DNA from: JAFGGT01 sp036733165
GTDB taxonomy: Archaea; Methanobacteriota_B; Thermococci; Methanofastidiosales; NM3
Direction: 5' to 3'
NCBI GenBank assembly: GCA_036733165.1
Contig: DAINBB010000006.1
Coordinates: 1-64,000 of the forward strand
Length of the DNA: 64,000 nucleotides
The translations under genes were made by a program, and so were the position numbers. Below, piece by piece: positions 9,361 through 17,395 of the stretch. The stretch's first letter is position 1, and each line of letters begins with the position of its first letter. The notes under the pieces are model-generated. The model ran no database searches, was not told the DNA's origin, and was given only the letters and a program-made list of their open reading frames with translations.

Positions 9361-9369
9361 GTGTTTCGG

Positions 9370-10275
9370 ATGACCTACTCCATAGTCGCGATGGACCCTG
9401 ACGCGGGCATCATGGGCGTCGGGGTTCAGTCCCATTACTTTTCCGTGGGTTCCGTGGTGCCGTGGGTGAAGGCTGGCAAGGGCGCCGTCGCCACACAGGC
9501 CATGGCGGAGACATCATACGGTTTTCGGGGGCTTGAGTTGATGTCCCAGGGACTTTCGGCGCCGAGGGCGCTGAACTGTCTTTTGGACGAGGATTCCTTT
9601 CCTGACACCAGACAGGTGGCTTTCCTGGACATAAACGGGGGCGTGGAGGCTCACACTGGCGCATCCTGCATACCAGAGGCGGGCCATCACATTGGCGAGG
9701 GATTCTCCTGCCAGGCGAACATGATGGAGCACGACACCGTCTGGGACGCCATGGCGGATGCGTTCATAGATTCGGAAGGGGACACCCTCGACAAGAGGAT
9801 ACTCTCCGCCCTCAAGGCCGCTGAGGCCGAGGGCGGTGACATACGGGGAAAGCAGTCCTCCGCCATCGTCATATCACGGATCCAGAGCTCGGCCAAGCCT
9901 TGGCAGGACACATTGATGGACCTCCGTGTCGAGGACAGCACCCGCCCCATCGACAAGTTGGATAGATTCATAAAGCTCCACAAGTGCTATGGGCTTGCGG
10001 ACAGGGGCGAAGAGCTTATGGGAAAGGGCGAGGTGGAGGAGGCCTTCAGATACTATGAGCTGGCAAGCGAAACATGTCCGGAAAATCACGAGGTCATGTT
10101 CTGGAGGGCCGTGACGTTATCTCAGGCCGGAGAGGAGAAGGAGGCGATGAACCTCTTCAGGGCCTTGTTCCTCAGCGAGCCCCAATGGAGGGAGCTGTTA
10201 ATGAGGCTGACGAGGTGTGGGATGTTCGAGGAGGAGATGGCGAGAGGGATGCTGAGGAGGATCGATGAGCTCTAG
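9370..10275 (+). CDS. DUF1028 family protein with C-terminal TPR-like tail
   Basis: The first about 200 residues (MTYSIVAMDPDAG, VGSVVPWVKAGKGAVATQA, LDINGGVEAHTG) are DUF1028, an Ntn-hydrolase-like fold of uncertain activity. The last about 90 residues, helical with paired hydrophobic repeats (EEAFRYYELASET, EVMFWRAVTLSQAGEEKEAMNLF), resemble a TPR/peptide-binding tail. The ATG at 9370 follows an AGGTG site overlapping the malic enzyme stop, so it is the last gene of the fumarase operon. Whether it acts on a metabolite of that pathway is unknown. Confidence 0.8.
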   Translation: MTYSIVAMDPDAGIMGVGVQSHYFSVGSVVPWVKAGKGAVATQAMAETSYGFRGLELMSQGLSAPRALNCLLDEDSFPDTRQVAFLDINGGVEAHTGASCIPEAGHHIGEGFSCQANMMEHDTVWDAMADAFIDSEGDTLDKRILSALKAAEAEGGDIRGKQSSAIVISRIQSSAKPWQDTLMDLRVEDSTRPIDKLDRFIKLHKCYGLADRGEELMGKGEVEEAFRYYELASETCPENHEVMFWRAVTLSQAGEEKEAMNLFRALFLSEPQWRELLMRLTRCGMFEEEMARGMLRRIDEL

Positions 10276-10526
10276 GAGTGGAGATTTTATTTTTAAACAA
10301 ACATGACAAAGAAATAAAAACGTTAAGTTTTTGTACTTGGAATGATTTCACATTTCTCCCTTACGTGCCTCCAATAAAATCTCCAGTAAATTATAGTTCT
10401 CATGTTCACGATTGAGAAGTGATCTATCATAGCTGAAAAAATCAGAAAAGGCAGAGGAACAATATATTTTAGAAGTCTATGAATTTATTATAATCTGTGG
10501 TCCCTAAAGGTGATATATTAAATAAT
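10276..10526. other. AT-rich spacer between convergent genes
   Basis: No supported gene. On the minus strand a 57-codon open stretch ends at 10323 (hydrophobic, then Arg/Trp-rich near its end). It has no convincing start and could be a gene remnant. A T-rich run directly after the DUF1028 stop (GATTTTATTTTTAAA) is a plausible terminator. Confidence 0.4.
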
Positions 10527-11021
10527 TTATAATTCTGTCCCACACTCAGGACAATGATATGTAGGGAATATTATTCCCCTTCGCTCCGCACAATCTTTGC
10601 ATAACACCATACCACATTTGTCACAGATGAAATTCATCTTGCTGACGTCAACGTATCTTTTCTGGTCATCTTCCTCATAATAGCATGTTGTTTTGGTTCC
10701 ACATTTTTCACAGGTGAAACTCTCTCTGAAACAATCGAGGCAGAGCGTGTTAATCTTGACATCGTCATCATATATATCAACCATGTGTTTGACACAAATA
10801 TTTTCGTTTCCACAATTCATGCATTTGTAGGTTAGACTGTCTGTGTTGTCAATCCCACAGATTGGACAGTAATCCTTTCTGTTTGCGTTAATGATTATGT
10901 GCTCATTCTGATTTTCGCACACGAATTGGGTATCACACGATTTGCAGAAGTATTTCTTCTCGCCTAAATGGGCCACCTCATTGGAACCACAATTAGGGCA
11001 ATTAAACATTGTTTTTTTCAT
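10527..11021 (-). CDS. Multi-zinc-ribbon protein
   Basis: A 164-aa cysteine-rich protein with at least five C-x2-C knuckles (CPNC, CKSC, CPIC, CMNC, CEKC, CDKC, CKDC, CPEC), arranged as successive zinc ribbons or rubredoxin-like knuckles. It lacks any enzymatic domain. The ATG at 11021 (MKKTMFNCPNC) is chosen over a TTG at 11033. Its codons are richer in A/T than the metabolic operons around it, which hints at a different history. Role unknown; nucleic-acid or protein binding is the usual guess for such proteins. Confidence 0.7.
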   Translation of the reverse strand: MKKTMFNCPNCGSNEVAHLGEKKYFCKSCDTQFVCENQNEHIIINANRKDYCPICGIDNTDSLTYKCMNCGNENICVKHMVDIYDDDVKINTLCLDCFRESFTCEKCGTKTTCYYEEDDQKRYVDVSKMNFICDKCGMVLCKDCAERRGIIFPTYHCPECGTEL

Positions 11022-11266
11022 GAAATATCTCAAGTAAATGTCATTGTAATAGAATAAAAAGAATGTCCCTGATTATCATTCATGAAGAAAAGCCTCTATC
11101 TTATTCGTTCTGAAGAGGGAGGAACCCAATCATGTACCATGATGTGGGGAATTCTGTTATTAACTACCAGTTCAATGATATAAAATATAGTCAAAGATTA
11201 ATATAATAAAAAACCTTGATATCTTATGATAACTGATAATGTAAATCCCTGTGGAGATGTTTTCTG

Positions 11267-11995
11267 ATGGAAGTATGCCCTGATGAAGAAATAGAGAATG
11301 GTATCAAAGAATTAGCCATCAAGGAGGGCGCTGATTTTTGTGGAGTGGCAGATATAACTCCGGCAACTGATGTCATCTGGGCCCAGGGCGGGGAGGATGT
11401 GGCATCATATCCCCGGGCCATTTCGTTGGGAATACATATTATGGATGACATTGTGGACCAGCTTCCCCGTCGCCATGAACGTTCAGTTGCTGTTAACTAT
11501 CATCACCATGGCTATGACATCATTAACCAGCGGCTGGACCTTTTAGCTTCTCGTATAAGCAGTTTTATCCAGAGGGAGGGGTTTCGTGCCCTGCCAATAC
11601 CTGCATCGGAGCGATACGACGACGAAAAGATATGTGCCGTGTTATCGCATAAGTTAGCAGCACATCTTGCAGGATTCGGCTGGATTGGAAAAAGTTGCCT
11701 TCTTATCACCCCGCAATTTGGCCCACGCGTGCGCTGGGCAACCGTACTCACCGACGCGCCTCTCAAAGTTGCTAAAAAGAAGATGGCCGAACGTTGCGGC
11801 GATTGCACAGAATGTGTGAATATATGCCCGGTCTCTGCATTCACTGGTGTTAATTTCAAGGAGGAAGACCCCCGGGACGTGCGTTATGATGCAGCCAGGT
11901 GCGAAAAGTATCTGAATTCTGGGGAAGAATGGACAGTCTGTGGATTATGCGTCTATGTTTGCCCCTATGGACGGAAGAAGCATAAGAAAAATTAG
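11267..11995 (+). CDS. QueG-like double 4Fe-4S protein (short form)
   Basis: The 242 aa resemble the core of epoxyqueuosine reductase/reductive-dehalogenase-type proteins: an N-terminal catalytic-like region (AAHLAGFGWIGKSCLLITPQFG is its best-known segment, here without other support) and a C-terminal double ferredoxin with CGDCTECVNICP and CGLCVYVCPYG. It lacks the C-terminal HEAT-like part of bacterial QueG. Archaea use queuosine relatives differently, so a generic Fe-S or corrinoid-linked reductase is as likely as QueG. A GGAG site precedes the ATG. It converges on the radical SAM gene with a 4-bp overlap of stop codons. Confidence 0.75.
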   Translation: MEVCPDEEIENGIKELAIKEGADFCGVADITPATDVIWAQGGEDVASYPRAISLGIHIMDDIVDQLPRRHERSVAVNYHHHGYDIINQRLDLLASRISSFIQREGFRALPIPASERYDDEKICAVLSHKLAAHLAGFGWIGKSCLLITPQFGPRVRWATVLTDAPLKVAKKKMAERCGDCTECVNICPVSAFTGVNFKEEDPRDVRYDAARCEKYLNSGEEWTVCGLCVYVCPYGRKKHKKN

Positions 11996-13092
11996 TCTTT
12001 CTTAGTAGTGATATCGATCCCATCGACCACATCAGGCAATGCAGAGCACGCCCTGCACCTGAGGCATCCGGCCTTGCTCTTCTTCCATTCGAGCCCCGAG
12101 TCCCTGACGATTTCTGCGGATTTTGTCAGCAGCTCTAGCATGTGCTCGACGGATGGCGGCCTCTCCCTCTCGAGGGGGGTCCCGGGTATGGGTCTCAGCG
12201 GCACCACGAACGGATACACGCCCAGTTCCGTTATCTCCCTCATCCTCTCCGACGTCACCTTAAGGTCCTCCCCAAGGCCCGCGATGATGAATGTATCCAC
12301 CTGATTGCTTCCAAGCACCTCAAGCGCCTTCTCCCAGTTCCTCATGAAGTCTTGGAATCCAAGCTTCGCCTTGATCGGCGCATGCCTCTTCAACACCTTG
12401 TCGTCAAGGCTCTCGATATGTATGCCCACCGTATCGACGCCCCACGAGGGCATCTCCTCGATGATGCTGAGGTCCTTTAGGGGTTCCATCTGGACATGGA
12501 CAGGCAGTCCTGACGATTCCTTGATGGCCTTCGCCGCCTTCAGCTGCCGTTCTATGCCCTTGTTCTTCTCGGCAAGAGTCCCCGAGGTCAGGGTGACATG
12601 GTCCGCTATCCCCTCCTCCTTCGCCGCCGCAGCGACCTCCGCCAACTGCGCGGGCGACTTCTCCCCTATGGTGTCGCCGAGTTCGAGCGAAAGCCCTATC
12701 CCGCAGAATGTGCATGCGTGGGGCGTCCCGTAGTATATGCAGTGCTGGCATACCGTCGAGGCAAGGCAGCTCGCTCCATGCAGAAGGGCGACCTTCCTCA
12801 TGGAAATGCCGTCGGATGTCTCCTTGGAATAGAATTCGGGGGTCTTGGGGAACTCGACCCTTGTTATCTCCTTGCCGTTCTCATGGATCCAGAATCCGTC
12901 TTCGTTCTGGACTATGTCAAACGGCGTCCCCTCTGTGAACCAGCCCCTTGTGGGTACATTGGCGACGGTATTGCCAAAGATAAGGCTCTTGCCGGCGGCG
13001 GGCCCTGCCCCGCCTCTCCTGCCCTTTTCCACCTGGGGCAACCTCACCCCAAGGCTTTGCAGCCTTACCTTCAGCTCAGCAACGGAGTTCAT
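11992..13092 (-). CDS. Radical SAM protein, MSMEG_0568-like
   Basis: A 366-aa radical SAM enzyme. The N-terminus (LQSLGVRLP, then RRGGAGPAAGK) matches the MSMEG_0568-like radical SAM family as I recall it. The cluster motif is unusual: C118-x8-C127-x2-C130, with extra C109 and C115 just before. Three more cysteines near the C-terminus (CLRCRAC) may bind an auxiliary cluster. It is the last gene of a minus-strand run with Mmp11 (4 bp apart) and Mmp4, so it probably works with them. It lacks the N-terminal cysteine signature of Mmp10, the MCR arginine methylase. Substrate unknown. Confidence 0.8.
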   Translation of the reverse strand: MNSVAELKVRLQSLGVRLPQVEKGRRGGAGPAAGKSLIFGNTVANVPTRGWFTEGTPFDIVQNEDGFWIHENGKEITRVEFPKTPEFYSKETSDGISMRKVALLHGASCLASTVCQHCIYYGTPHACTFCGIGLSLELGDTIGEKSPAQLAEVAAAAKEEGIADHVTLTSGTLAEKNKGIERQLKAAKAIKESSGLPVHVQMEPLKDLSIIEEMPSWGVDTVGIHIESLDDKVLKRHAPIKAKLGFQDFMRNWEKALEVLGSNQVDTFIIAGLGEDLKVTSERMREITELGVYPFVVPLRPIPGTPLERERPPSVEHMLELLTKSAEIVRDSGLEWKKSKAGCLRCRACSALPDVVDGIDITTKKD

Positions 13093-13096
13093 CGTA

Positions 13097-14044
13097 TTAG
13101 TAATAAGGCATTACAGCCTTTTCCCTTTCCCTGTGCAGCCCTATCGAGGCGACGGCACCGATTTTGCCGTTGGGTCCGGTGATCTCAACGAGCTCGAGGC
13201 CTGTCTCCTTCGCGGTTCTCTCGGCCTCCTCGATCTCCACTATCCTGTTCTTCGCGTTCTGGGTGTAGCGCCTCAGCCTTGGGTCGATGTCGACCTTATC
13301 CCAGAAGACCGCTGCCGCATCATCACTGTAGGTCCTCTCGGCTATCTTTTCAAGAAGGTACTTTTTGAGTGACTTCTCCTGCCCCATGGGACAGGCAAGG
13401 TTGAGCGCCACGGTGACACAGTTCGTGGTCTTCCTCGGCGCGTGCGGATACAGCTGCGTTATCGTGTGGTCGAGATAGTAAGCCACGCCGTCCTGTTCGG
13501 CCTGGTAGCCCACCTCGTTCATTATGGACCAGGTGGCGCCCTTACCCGGGATGTCGGTGTCGTCCACGCCGAACACGAACTTCCTGTACGCGGGTAGGTG
13601 AAGGGTCGCCTTCCCGAGCTTTGCGCCCCCGCCCATGGATATGATGTCTATCCCGTCGATGTTCTGGGCCATCCCCCTGCATGCGGTCGCGGCGACGCCT
13701 CCTCCGGCGAGCCCCGCGTAGGTGAGCTCCACCTTGTCCCCCTTTATCTTGGCGGACTCGAGTCCCGCGCCGGATATGCCGGGTATGAGGTCGAGCTTCT
13801 CCTCCCCCACGTTGACGAGGCACACGTTCCTCGCGCCCTCGCGGTAGGCCATCGTTATCAACCTGGACGTCCTTGGAAAATGGTATACCTCCCAGGCAGC
13901 GCCGCCGTTGCACTTTCCCCTAGCATGGTACTCGTGCAGCTCTATCGACCTCTTCTCGTCGTCTATCAATGCGAAAATCTTTTCGTATGGGGATAGAAAT
14001 GGAACATCCCCGTACTTTTCCATCACTTCTTCCCTTGTGAGCAT
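13097..14044 (-). CDS. Methanogenesis marker protein 11
   Basis: The 315 aa match the methanogenesis marker 11 family, conserved in methanogens and of unknown function. The signature is FGVDDTD at about 158-164, a DDTD acidic motif shared with TiaS-like nucleotide-binding domains, followed by GATWS and HTITQLYPHAPRKTTNC. Glycine-rich stretches (GLAGGGVAATACRGMAQ, SMGGGAKLG) could form ligand loops. Its start overlaps the end of Mmp4 by 22 nt, so the two are co-translated. The presence of this gene is one of the best indicators of a methanogen in this window. Confidence 0.85.
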   Translation of the reverse strand: MLTREEVMEKYGDVPFLSPYEKIFALIDDEKRSIELHEYHARGKCNGGAAWEVYHFPRTSRLITMAYREGARNVCLVNVGEEKLDLIPGISGAGLESAKIKGDKVELTYAGLAGGGVAATACRGMAQNIDGIDIISMGGGAKLGKATLHLPAYRKFVFGVDDTDIPGKGATWSIMNEVGYQAEQDGVAYYLDHTITQLYPHAPRKTTNCVTVALNLACPMGQEKSLKKYLLEKIAERTYSDDAAAVFWDKVDIDPRLRRYTQNAKNRIVEIEEAERTAKETGLELVEITGPNGKIGAVASIGLHREREKAVMPYY

Positions 14045-14781
14045 TTCATCACCTTGAATGCGTTAGCCAACATAATCGATGTCTCGTATTCCAGCAGGTC
14101 CGCGGACCTGGATGTGTCCACTATCACGGTGCCGTCAAGAGCGTGCGGATAGTACACGGCGCCATGCGAGGTGCCACACCCCAGATGGACAAGGCTACGG
14201 TATATTAGATTTCCCGATATCCCGTCCGGGGCGATTATGAAGTTCGAGTCCTTTATGGCCTCCTCGATCATGATCTCATGGTGTTTGATACCAAGCTCCT
14301 CTGCTATCATTCGAGCTTCGATGATGGTCACATCAACATAGCGTGACCTTCCTATGTCGTCCCATCTCCCTCCGGAGAGTATAGATATCTTTGGCTCTAT
14401 GTCAAGAGTCCTTAGAAAGTCGTTGCCGAACTCGGCCAGCTTGATCTTGTCCCTGAGGCTCTCTCCCTCGTCTATGCCGACGGGCGCGAGCAGGAAATAC
14501 TTCTTGTCGGTCGTGCCGAGAAGGGCTATACGGTAGTGGGCGTCTATCTCATAGACCTTTTGCATGGCGCGCAGGAAGTGCGCGGAGCGCAGCGTTCCCC
14601 TTACCAGGCAGTCCACATCGCCCCTTTTGAGTGCCAAGAGGGCAGTCTCCTCCTCTTTCAGTATCCTTAGGGGACATAGGTCGAAGTTTTCAACGATCCG
14701 CATGATCTTCTTGATATCGGTGTAGGCGCCTATGCCAACAGTTATGTCCTTGGACATCTTCTTTCTTAAGATATCTAGCAT
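14023..14781 (-). CDS. mtxX: Methanogenesis marker protein 4 (MtxX family)
   Basis: At 252 aa this is an MtxX/marker 4 protein, distantly like phosphate acetyl/butyryltransferases and once named as a putative methyltransferase subunit. Its biochemical role is not established. Seen here are the GIGAYTDIKKI start region, DCLVRGTLRSAHFL, and the APDGISGNLIYRSL/LGCGTSHGA segments characteristic of the family. An inner ATG at 14757 is a possible start. It heads the run Mmp4-Mmp11-radical SAM; the AT-rich 14782-14929 holds its promoter. Confidence 0.83.
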   Translation of the reverse strand: MLDILRKKMSKDITVGIGAYTDIKKIMRIVENFDLCPLRILKEEETALLALKRGDVDCLVRGTLRSAHFLRAMQKVYEIDAHYRIALLGTTDKKYFLLAPVGIDEGESLRDKIKLAEFGNDFLRTLDIEPKISILSGGRWDDIGRSRYVDVTIIEARMIAEELGIKHHEIMIEEAIKDSNFIIAPDGISGNLIYRSLVHLGCGTSHGAVYYPHALDGTVIVDTSRSADLLEYETSIMLANAFKVMKCSQGKK

Positions 14782-14929
14782 CTTTATCCCTTATGCACTA
14801 AAGAGAAGGATATTTATTTTTTATTTAAATGTTTCTAATATATTATATAATCGGACAATTGTCATCACTTCATTGTTCGATTGTGTTAATTTCATTGTTG
14901 GATTGGGCGATGAGGAAAAAATGATATCA

Positions 14930-15838
14930 TCATATTTTCTCAAATCTCTTGACAATATAGTGGAAGGGAACCGGCATTGTGCTCCAGGGAATGTTGTATA
15001 GCACGACTCCGAGAACCACCATGGGGGAGAAGAACTTGGCCGTGAACACCACGCCGAGGCTAATGTTGCAGTAGTAGATTATGGTCGATGACGCCACCCT
15101 GTCCCCAAACGGCCTCCAAAAGGAGGAGTACCAGCCTATTATGTGCATCATAGCGGCAAGGAGAAAGAAGAACAGCGCCATCCTGACAGTCCTGTCTATG
15201 TCCTCCAACATGTAGTCCGAATAGCTGCCGATTATCGCCATGATGATCAGGAAGAGCAGGAAGATGTTTACCATGGCATAGTACTTCGAGGTCCTGCCGA
15301 CAAGGCCGGGCACCGCTCTTTTCACGGCCACGGACAGCACGAACGGCACGAAGACCACCTTTGCCAGCATGACGACCATGTCGCTGAAGCTTGCCTGCGT
15401 CTCGACACCTATGAACAACTCTATCAGGAACGGCATGGTGAACGGGGCCAAAAGCGACGTTATCACGGTCAGGAGGAGGGCTATATGGACATTTCCCTTG
15501 AGAAGGTCGGTTATCGATGTTGAGGACATGGCGGAGGGAAGGGCGCCGATTATCAGGACAGATGCCGCCACCCCCGGATACAACACCTTTGCAACGGAAT
15601 ATTGCACTATGGGGGATATGAAGAGTATCATGGCCGCCAGGTAGAGTATGTAGGATGGATTGGATGCTGTCTGTCTGAGGTCCTTTGGATCAATCTTCAG
15701 CATCGTGAAGAACATTATACCTACCAGGAAGTAGAGTATGTAAGGCTCCATGGCCTTGGCAACACCCGGCATAAGGAGCCCAATCACAAACCCCAGTGCG
15801 ATGAAGAGCGAGAAGTTGCCCTCTATCTGCTTGAGCAT
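14930..15838 (-). CDS. BASS-family (bile acid:Na+ symporter-like) transporter
   Basis: About 302 aa with nine to ten hydrophobic segments and the BASS/SBF layout, including LPSAMSSTSITDLLKGN in the middle, which matches the conserved PxxMxxT-type sodium-site segment. Relatives import organic acids (for example pyruvate, pantothenate precursors or sulfonates) with sodium; the substrate cannot be told here. The inner ATG at 15838 is preferred, because starting at 15871 would put the start inside the palindromic promoter shared with cfbA. Confidence 0.78.
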   Translation of the reverse strand: MLKQIEGNFSLFIALGFVIGLLMPGVAKAMEPYILYFLVGIMFFTMLKIDPKDLRQTASNPSYILYLAAMILFISPIVQYSVAKVLYPGVAASVLIIGALPSAMSSTSITDLLKGNVHIALLLTVITSLLAPFTMPFLIELFIGVETQASFSDMVVMLAKVVFVPFVLSVAVKRAVPGLVGRTSKYYAMVNIFLLFLIIMAIIGSYSDYMLEDIDRTVRMALFFFLLAAMMHIIGWYSSFWRPFGDRVASSTIIYYCNISLGVVFTAKFFSPMVVLGVVLYNIPWSTMPVPFHYIVKRFEKI

Positions 15839-15852
15839 AGGATGATTATGGG

Positions 15853-15876
15853 AGGCAATATATAATATCATTGCCT
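15853..15876. promoter_or_regulatory. Palindrome in the BASS/cfbA divergent promoter
   Basis: AGGCAAT and ATTGCCT are perfect inverted arms flanking a 10-bp AT-rich core (ATATAATATC), which reads as a TATA box. The site lies between the divergent starts at 15838 and 15901, about 25-30 bp from each, so one protein could control both genes. Confidence 0.45.
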
Positions 15877-15900
15877 ACATATATCGTTAGGGATGTTCAA

Positions 15901-16296
15901 ATGGGAAAGAGGGCGTTGGTACTGATAGGGCATGGCAGTAGGCTCCCCTACAATTCCGAGGTCGTAAGCGGCCTGGCCAGGATACTGGAGGAGAGGGGGG
16001 CCTGGGACGAGGTGAGATATTGCTTCAACGAGATGAACGAGCCAAACATGCCAGACACGCTTGACGAGCTCTGCAGGGACACGGAAATTACAACGATAGT
16101 GTTCTTTCCGCTCTTCATATCTATGGGAAAGCATACCACGGAGGACATCCCGAGGGCGCTTCACATCCCGAAGGGCGAGTTCTATGTCGAAAGGGCCGTG
16201 AACGGCGTGAGGAGAAGGATAGTCCTCTCAGGCCCGCTGGGTGCCGAGGAGGCCCTTGCGGAGCTCATAGAAAAGAGGGCGCTGTCGCTGCTTTGA
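15901..16296 (+). CDS. cfbA: Sirohydrochlorin chelatase, small CfbA/CbiX type
   Basis: A 131-aa single-domain class II chelatase, as in archaeal CbiX-S/CfbA homodimers. It inserts Ni2+ (first step of coenzyme F430) or Co2+ (cobamide) into sirohydrochlorin; the archaeal enzymes can do both. The N-terminal metal-site motif LIGHGSRLPYNSEVV and the second histidine in MGKHTTEDIP are present. The ATG at 15901 is used; the in-frame upstream ATG at 15871 would add ten non-conserved residues inside the promoter. Which metal it uses in vivo cannot be read from the sequence. Confidence 0.85.
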   Translation: MGKRALVLIGHGSRLPYNSEVVSGLARILEERGAWDEVRYCFNEMNEPNMPDTLDELCRDTEITTIVFFPLFISMGKHTTEDIPRALHIPKGEFYVERAVNGVRRRIVLSGPLGAEEALAELIEKRALSLL

Positions 16297-16339
16297 TGGT
16301 GGCAAGTAGTATTGTGCCTCTAGCTATCGATCAAAAGAA

Positions 16340-16670
16340 GGTGGCAACCTGATTAGAATAGGCGACACGCCCGCAGATGACCGTATTCCCACAAGCCAGA
16401 AAACACACTCGTTCTCGGTCCTGCGACCCCAAAAGCATTGAATGTCCTCTCTACCGTTGCTTCCTTCCGGACCTGGCGGGGTTTGAAAGATTAGGCATGT
16501 TAACCCTTTCCTCCAAAAGGGCCCCATGCTCCACCAATCAGATGGGACAGGACTTCACAGGCGTAGCATGCCTCAGAACCCATGTTCCTACGACGCTCCA
16601 CGGGCTTCGGTCCCAGCATCTAGACGGTTTCTGGTAACAGGGGACGCCTGGCTCCCCGACCTAGTCAAGG
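16340..16670 (-). ncRNA. ffs: Signal recognition particle RNA (7S)
   Basis: On the minus strand the helix 8 core AGGTCCGGAAGGAAGCA (plus-strand complement near 16454-16480) is the universal SRP54-binding loop. Nearer the 5' end, GGCGTCCCCTG, TTACC, GAAACC and GGGACCGAAGCCC match the archaeal Alu domain. Length of about 330 nt is slightly long for archaea. The 5' end is placed about 25 nt after a TATA box at 16691-16700. The 3' end is placed by a T-rich run (TTCTTTTGATC complement near 16330-16340) and is approximate. Confidence 0.9.
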
Positions 16671-16690
16671 ATAAATGTTGTCAATGGGTT

Positions 16691-16700
16691 CTTTTATATG
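16691..16700 (-). promoter_or_regulatory. TATA box of the SRP RNA
   Basis: CATATAAAAG on the minus strand, centred about 25 nt before the predicted 7S RNA 5' end. It matches the archaeal TATA consensus and decides the 5' end given for the RNA. Confidence 0.6.
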
Positions 16701-16739
16701 TTTCGTAAATCCGCGCCTTCCCCCCTTTCCACACACCGC

Positions 16740-17050
16740 ATATTCAAACTATCACAATAATGCCCTTATATCATTATAGTGGCGAACAGTATACGTGGGG
16801 CCAGAACTTGCGAGTGCGGCATTCTCTTGCGGACCGTCCTTCATTTTTGCCGTCCTCATCGACCCCCTATGTCCTTGGCGCGTCAGCTTCACTATGGGGC
16901 CAGGCGGCTCGTCTCTCAACTCGTTGGATTACACCGGATAGGGCACTGTTCTTCGCACTGTCGAAGCAATCGGCCGAGAAATCAAAAGAAAATGACCACG
17001 GCTCCGATCTTTCGACCAGAGCCTGTCGTTTGGAACGAGACACTGGGGCA
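16740..17050. other. Unexplained GC-rich spacer, possible structured RNA
   Basis: About 310 nt between the SRP RNA promoter and a winged-helix gene. It is much more GC-rich than other spacers here and shows no credible protein. Near its right end a hairpin is visible: GGCTC and GAGCC arms with GGTC-GAAA-GATC inside, followed on the minus strand by TTTTCTTTTGATTT. A TATA-like CTTATATC lies at about 16767 on the plus strand. RNase P RNA was considered, but its conserved P4 sequences are absent. Confidence 0.35.
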
Positions 17051-17054
17051 ATGT

Positions 17055-17303
17055 CTAAAGTCCCTGATGCATGTAGGTGTCATATCCCTTGTTCGTGAAC
17101 TTGACTATGAACGTGGGCGCGGCACCTTCCATTATCTTGACGTATCCTCCCCTTGAAAGCTCGTCCAGGAAGGGGACGAATTCATCGGCACCGATCTTCA
17201 GCGTCTTTTCTATCTCTATCTTGCCGGCATATCCCGGAGGCTTGTTCTCGTAGGTGTCACGGAGCAGTTCCAGGATCATCTGGTATCTTGTATTGACTAC
17301 CAT
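17055..17303 (-). CDS. Small winged-helix protein
   Basis: An 82-aa protein with a helical start (NTRYQMILELLRDTYENK), a helix-turn-helix-like middle (IEIEKTLKIGADEFVPFLDELSRGGYVKI) and a beta wing (TFIVKFTNKGYDTYM). This is the layout of short archaeal PadR/MarR-like winged helices. The ATG at 17303 follows GGTGCTGAAA. The terminator-like hairpin downstream (about 17000-17025) may end its transcript. Target unknown. Confidence 0.65.
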   Translation of the reverse strand: MVVNTRYQMILELLRDTYENKPPGYAGKIEIEKTLKIGADEFVPFLDELSRGGYVKIMEGAAPTFIVKFTNKGYDTYMHQGL

Positions 17304-17395
17304 TTTCAGCACCAATCATACTTTGATGCCACATTTAAAAAAATTTCTGAATGAATAATTGAATATATTTATAAAACAGAATAATATCCCTAAAT

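Noticed and set aside
11992..13092. Mmp10, the MCR arginine methylase
   Set aside because: Mmp10 has a characteristic N-terminal cysteine pattern and length near 410 aa; this protein has a different start and C-x8-C-x2-C motif.
16740..17050. RNase P RNA
   Set aside because: Neither strand has the conserved GAGGAAAGTCC-type P4 sequence or its ACAGAA partner.
16760..17156. Protein frames in the GC-rich spacer
   Set aside because: Products are Ser/Arg/His-rich with no ribosome site or domain, as expected for a noncoding GC-rich region.
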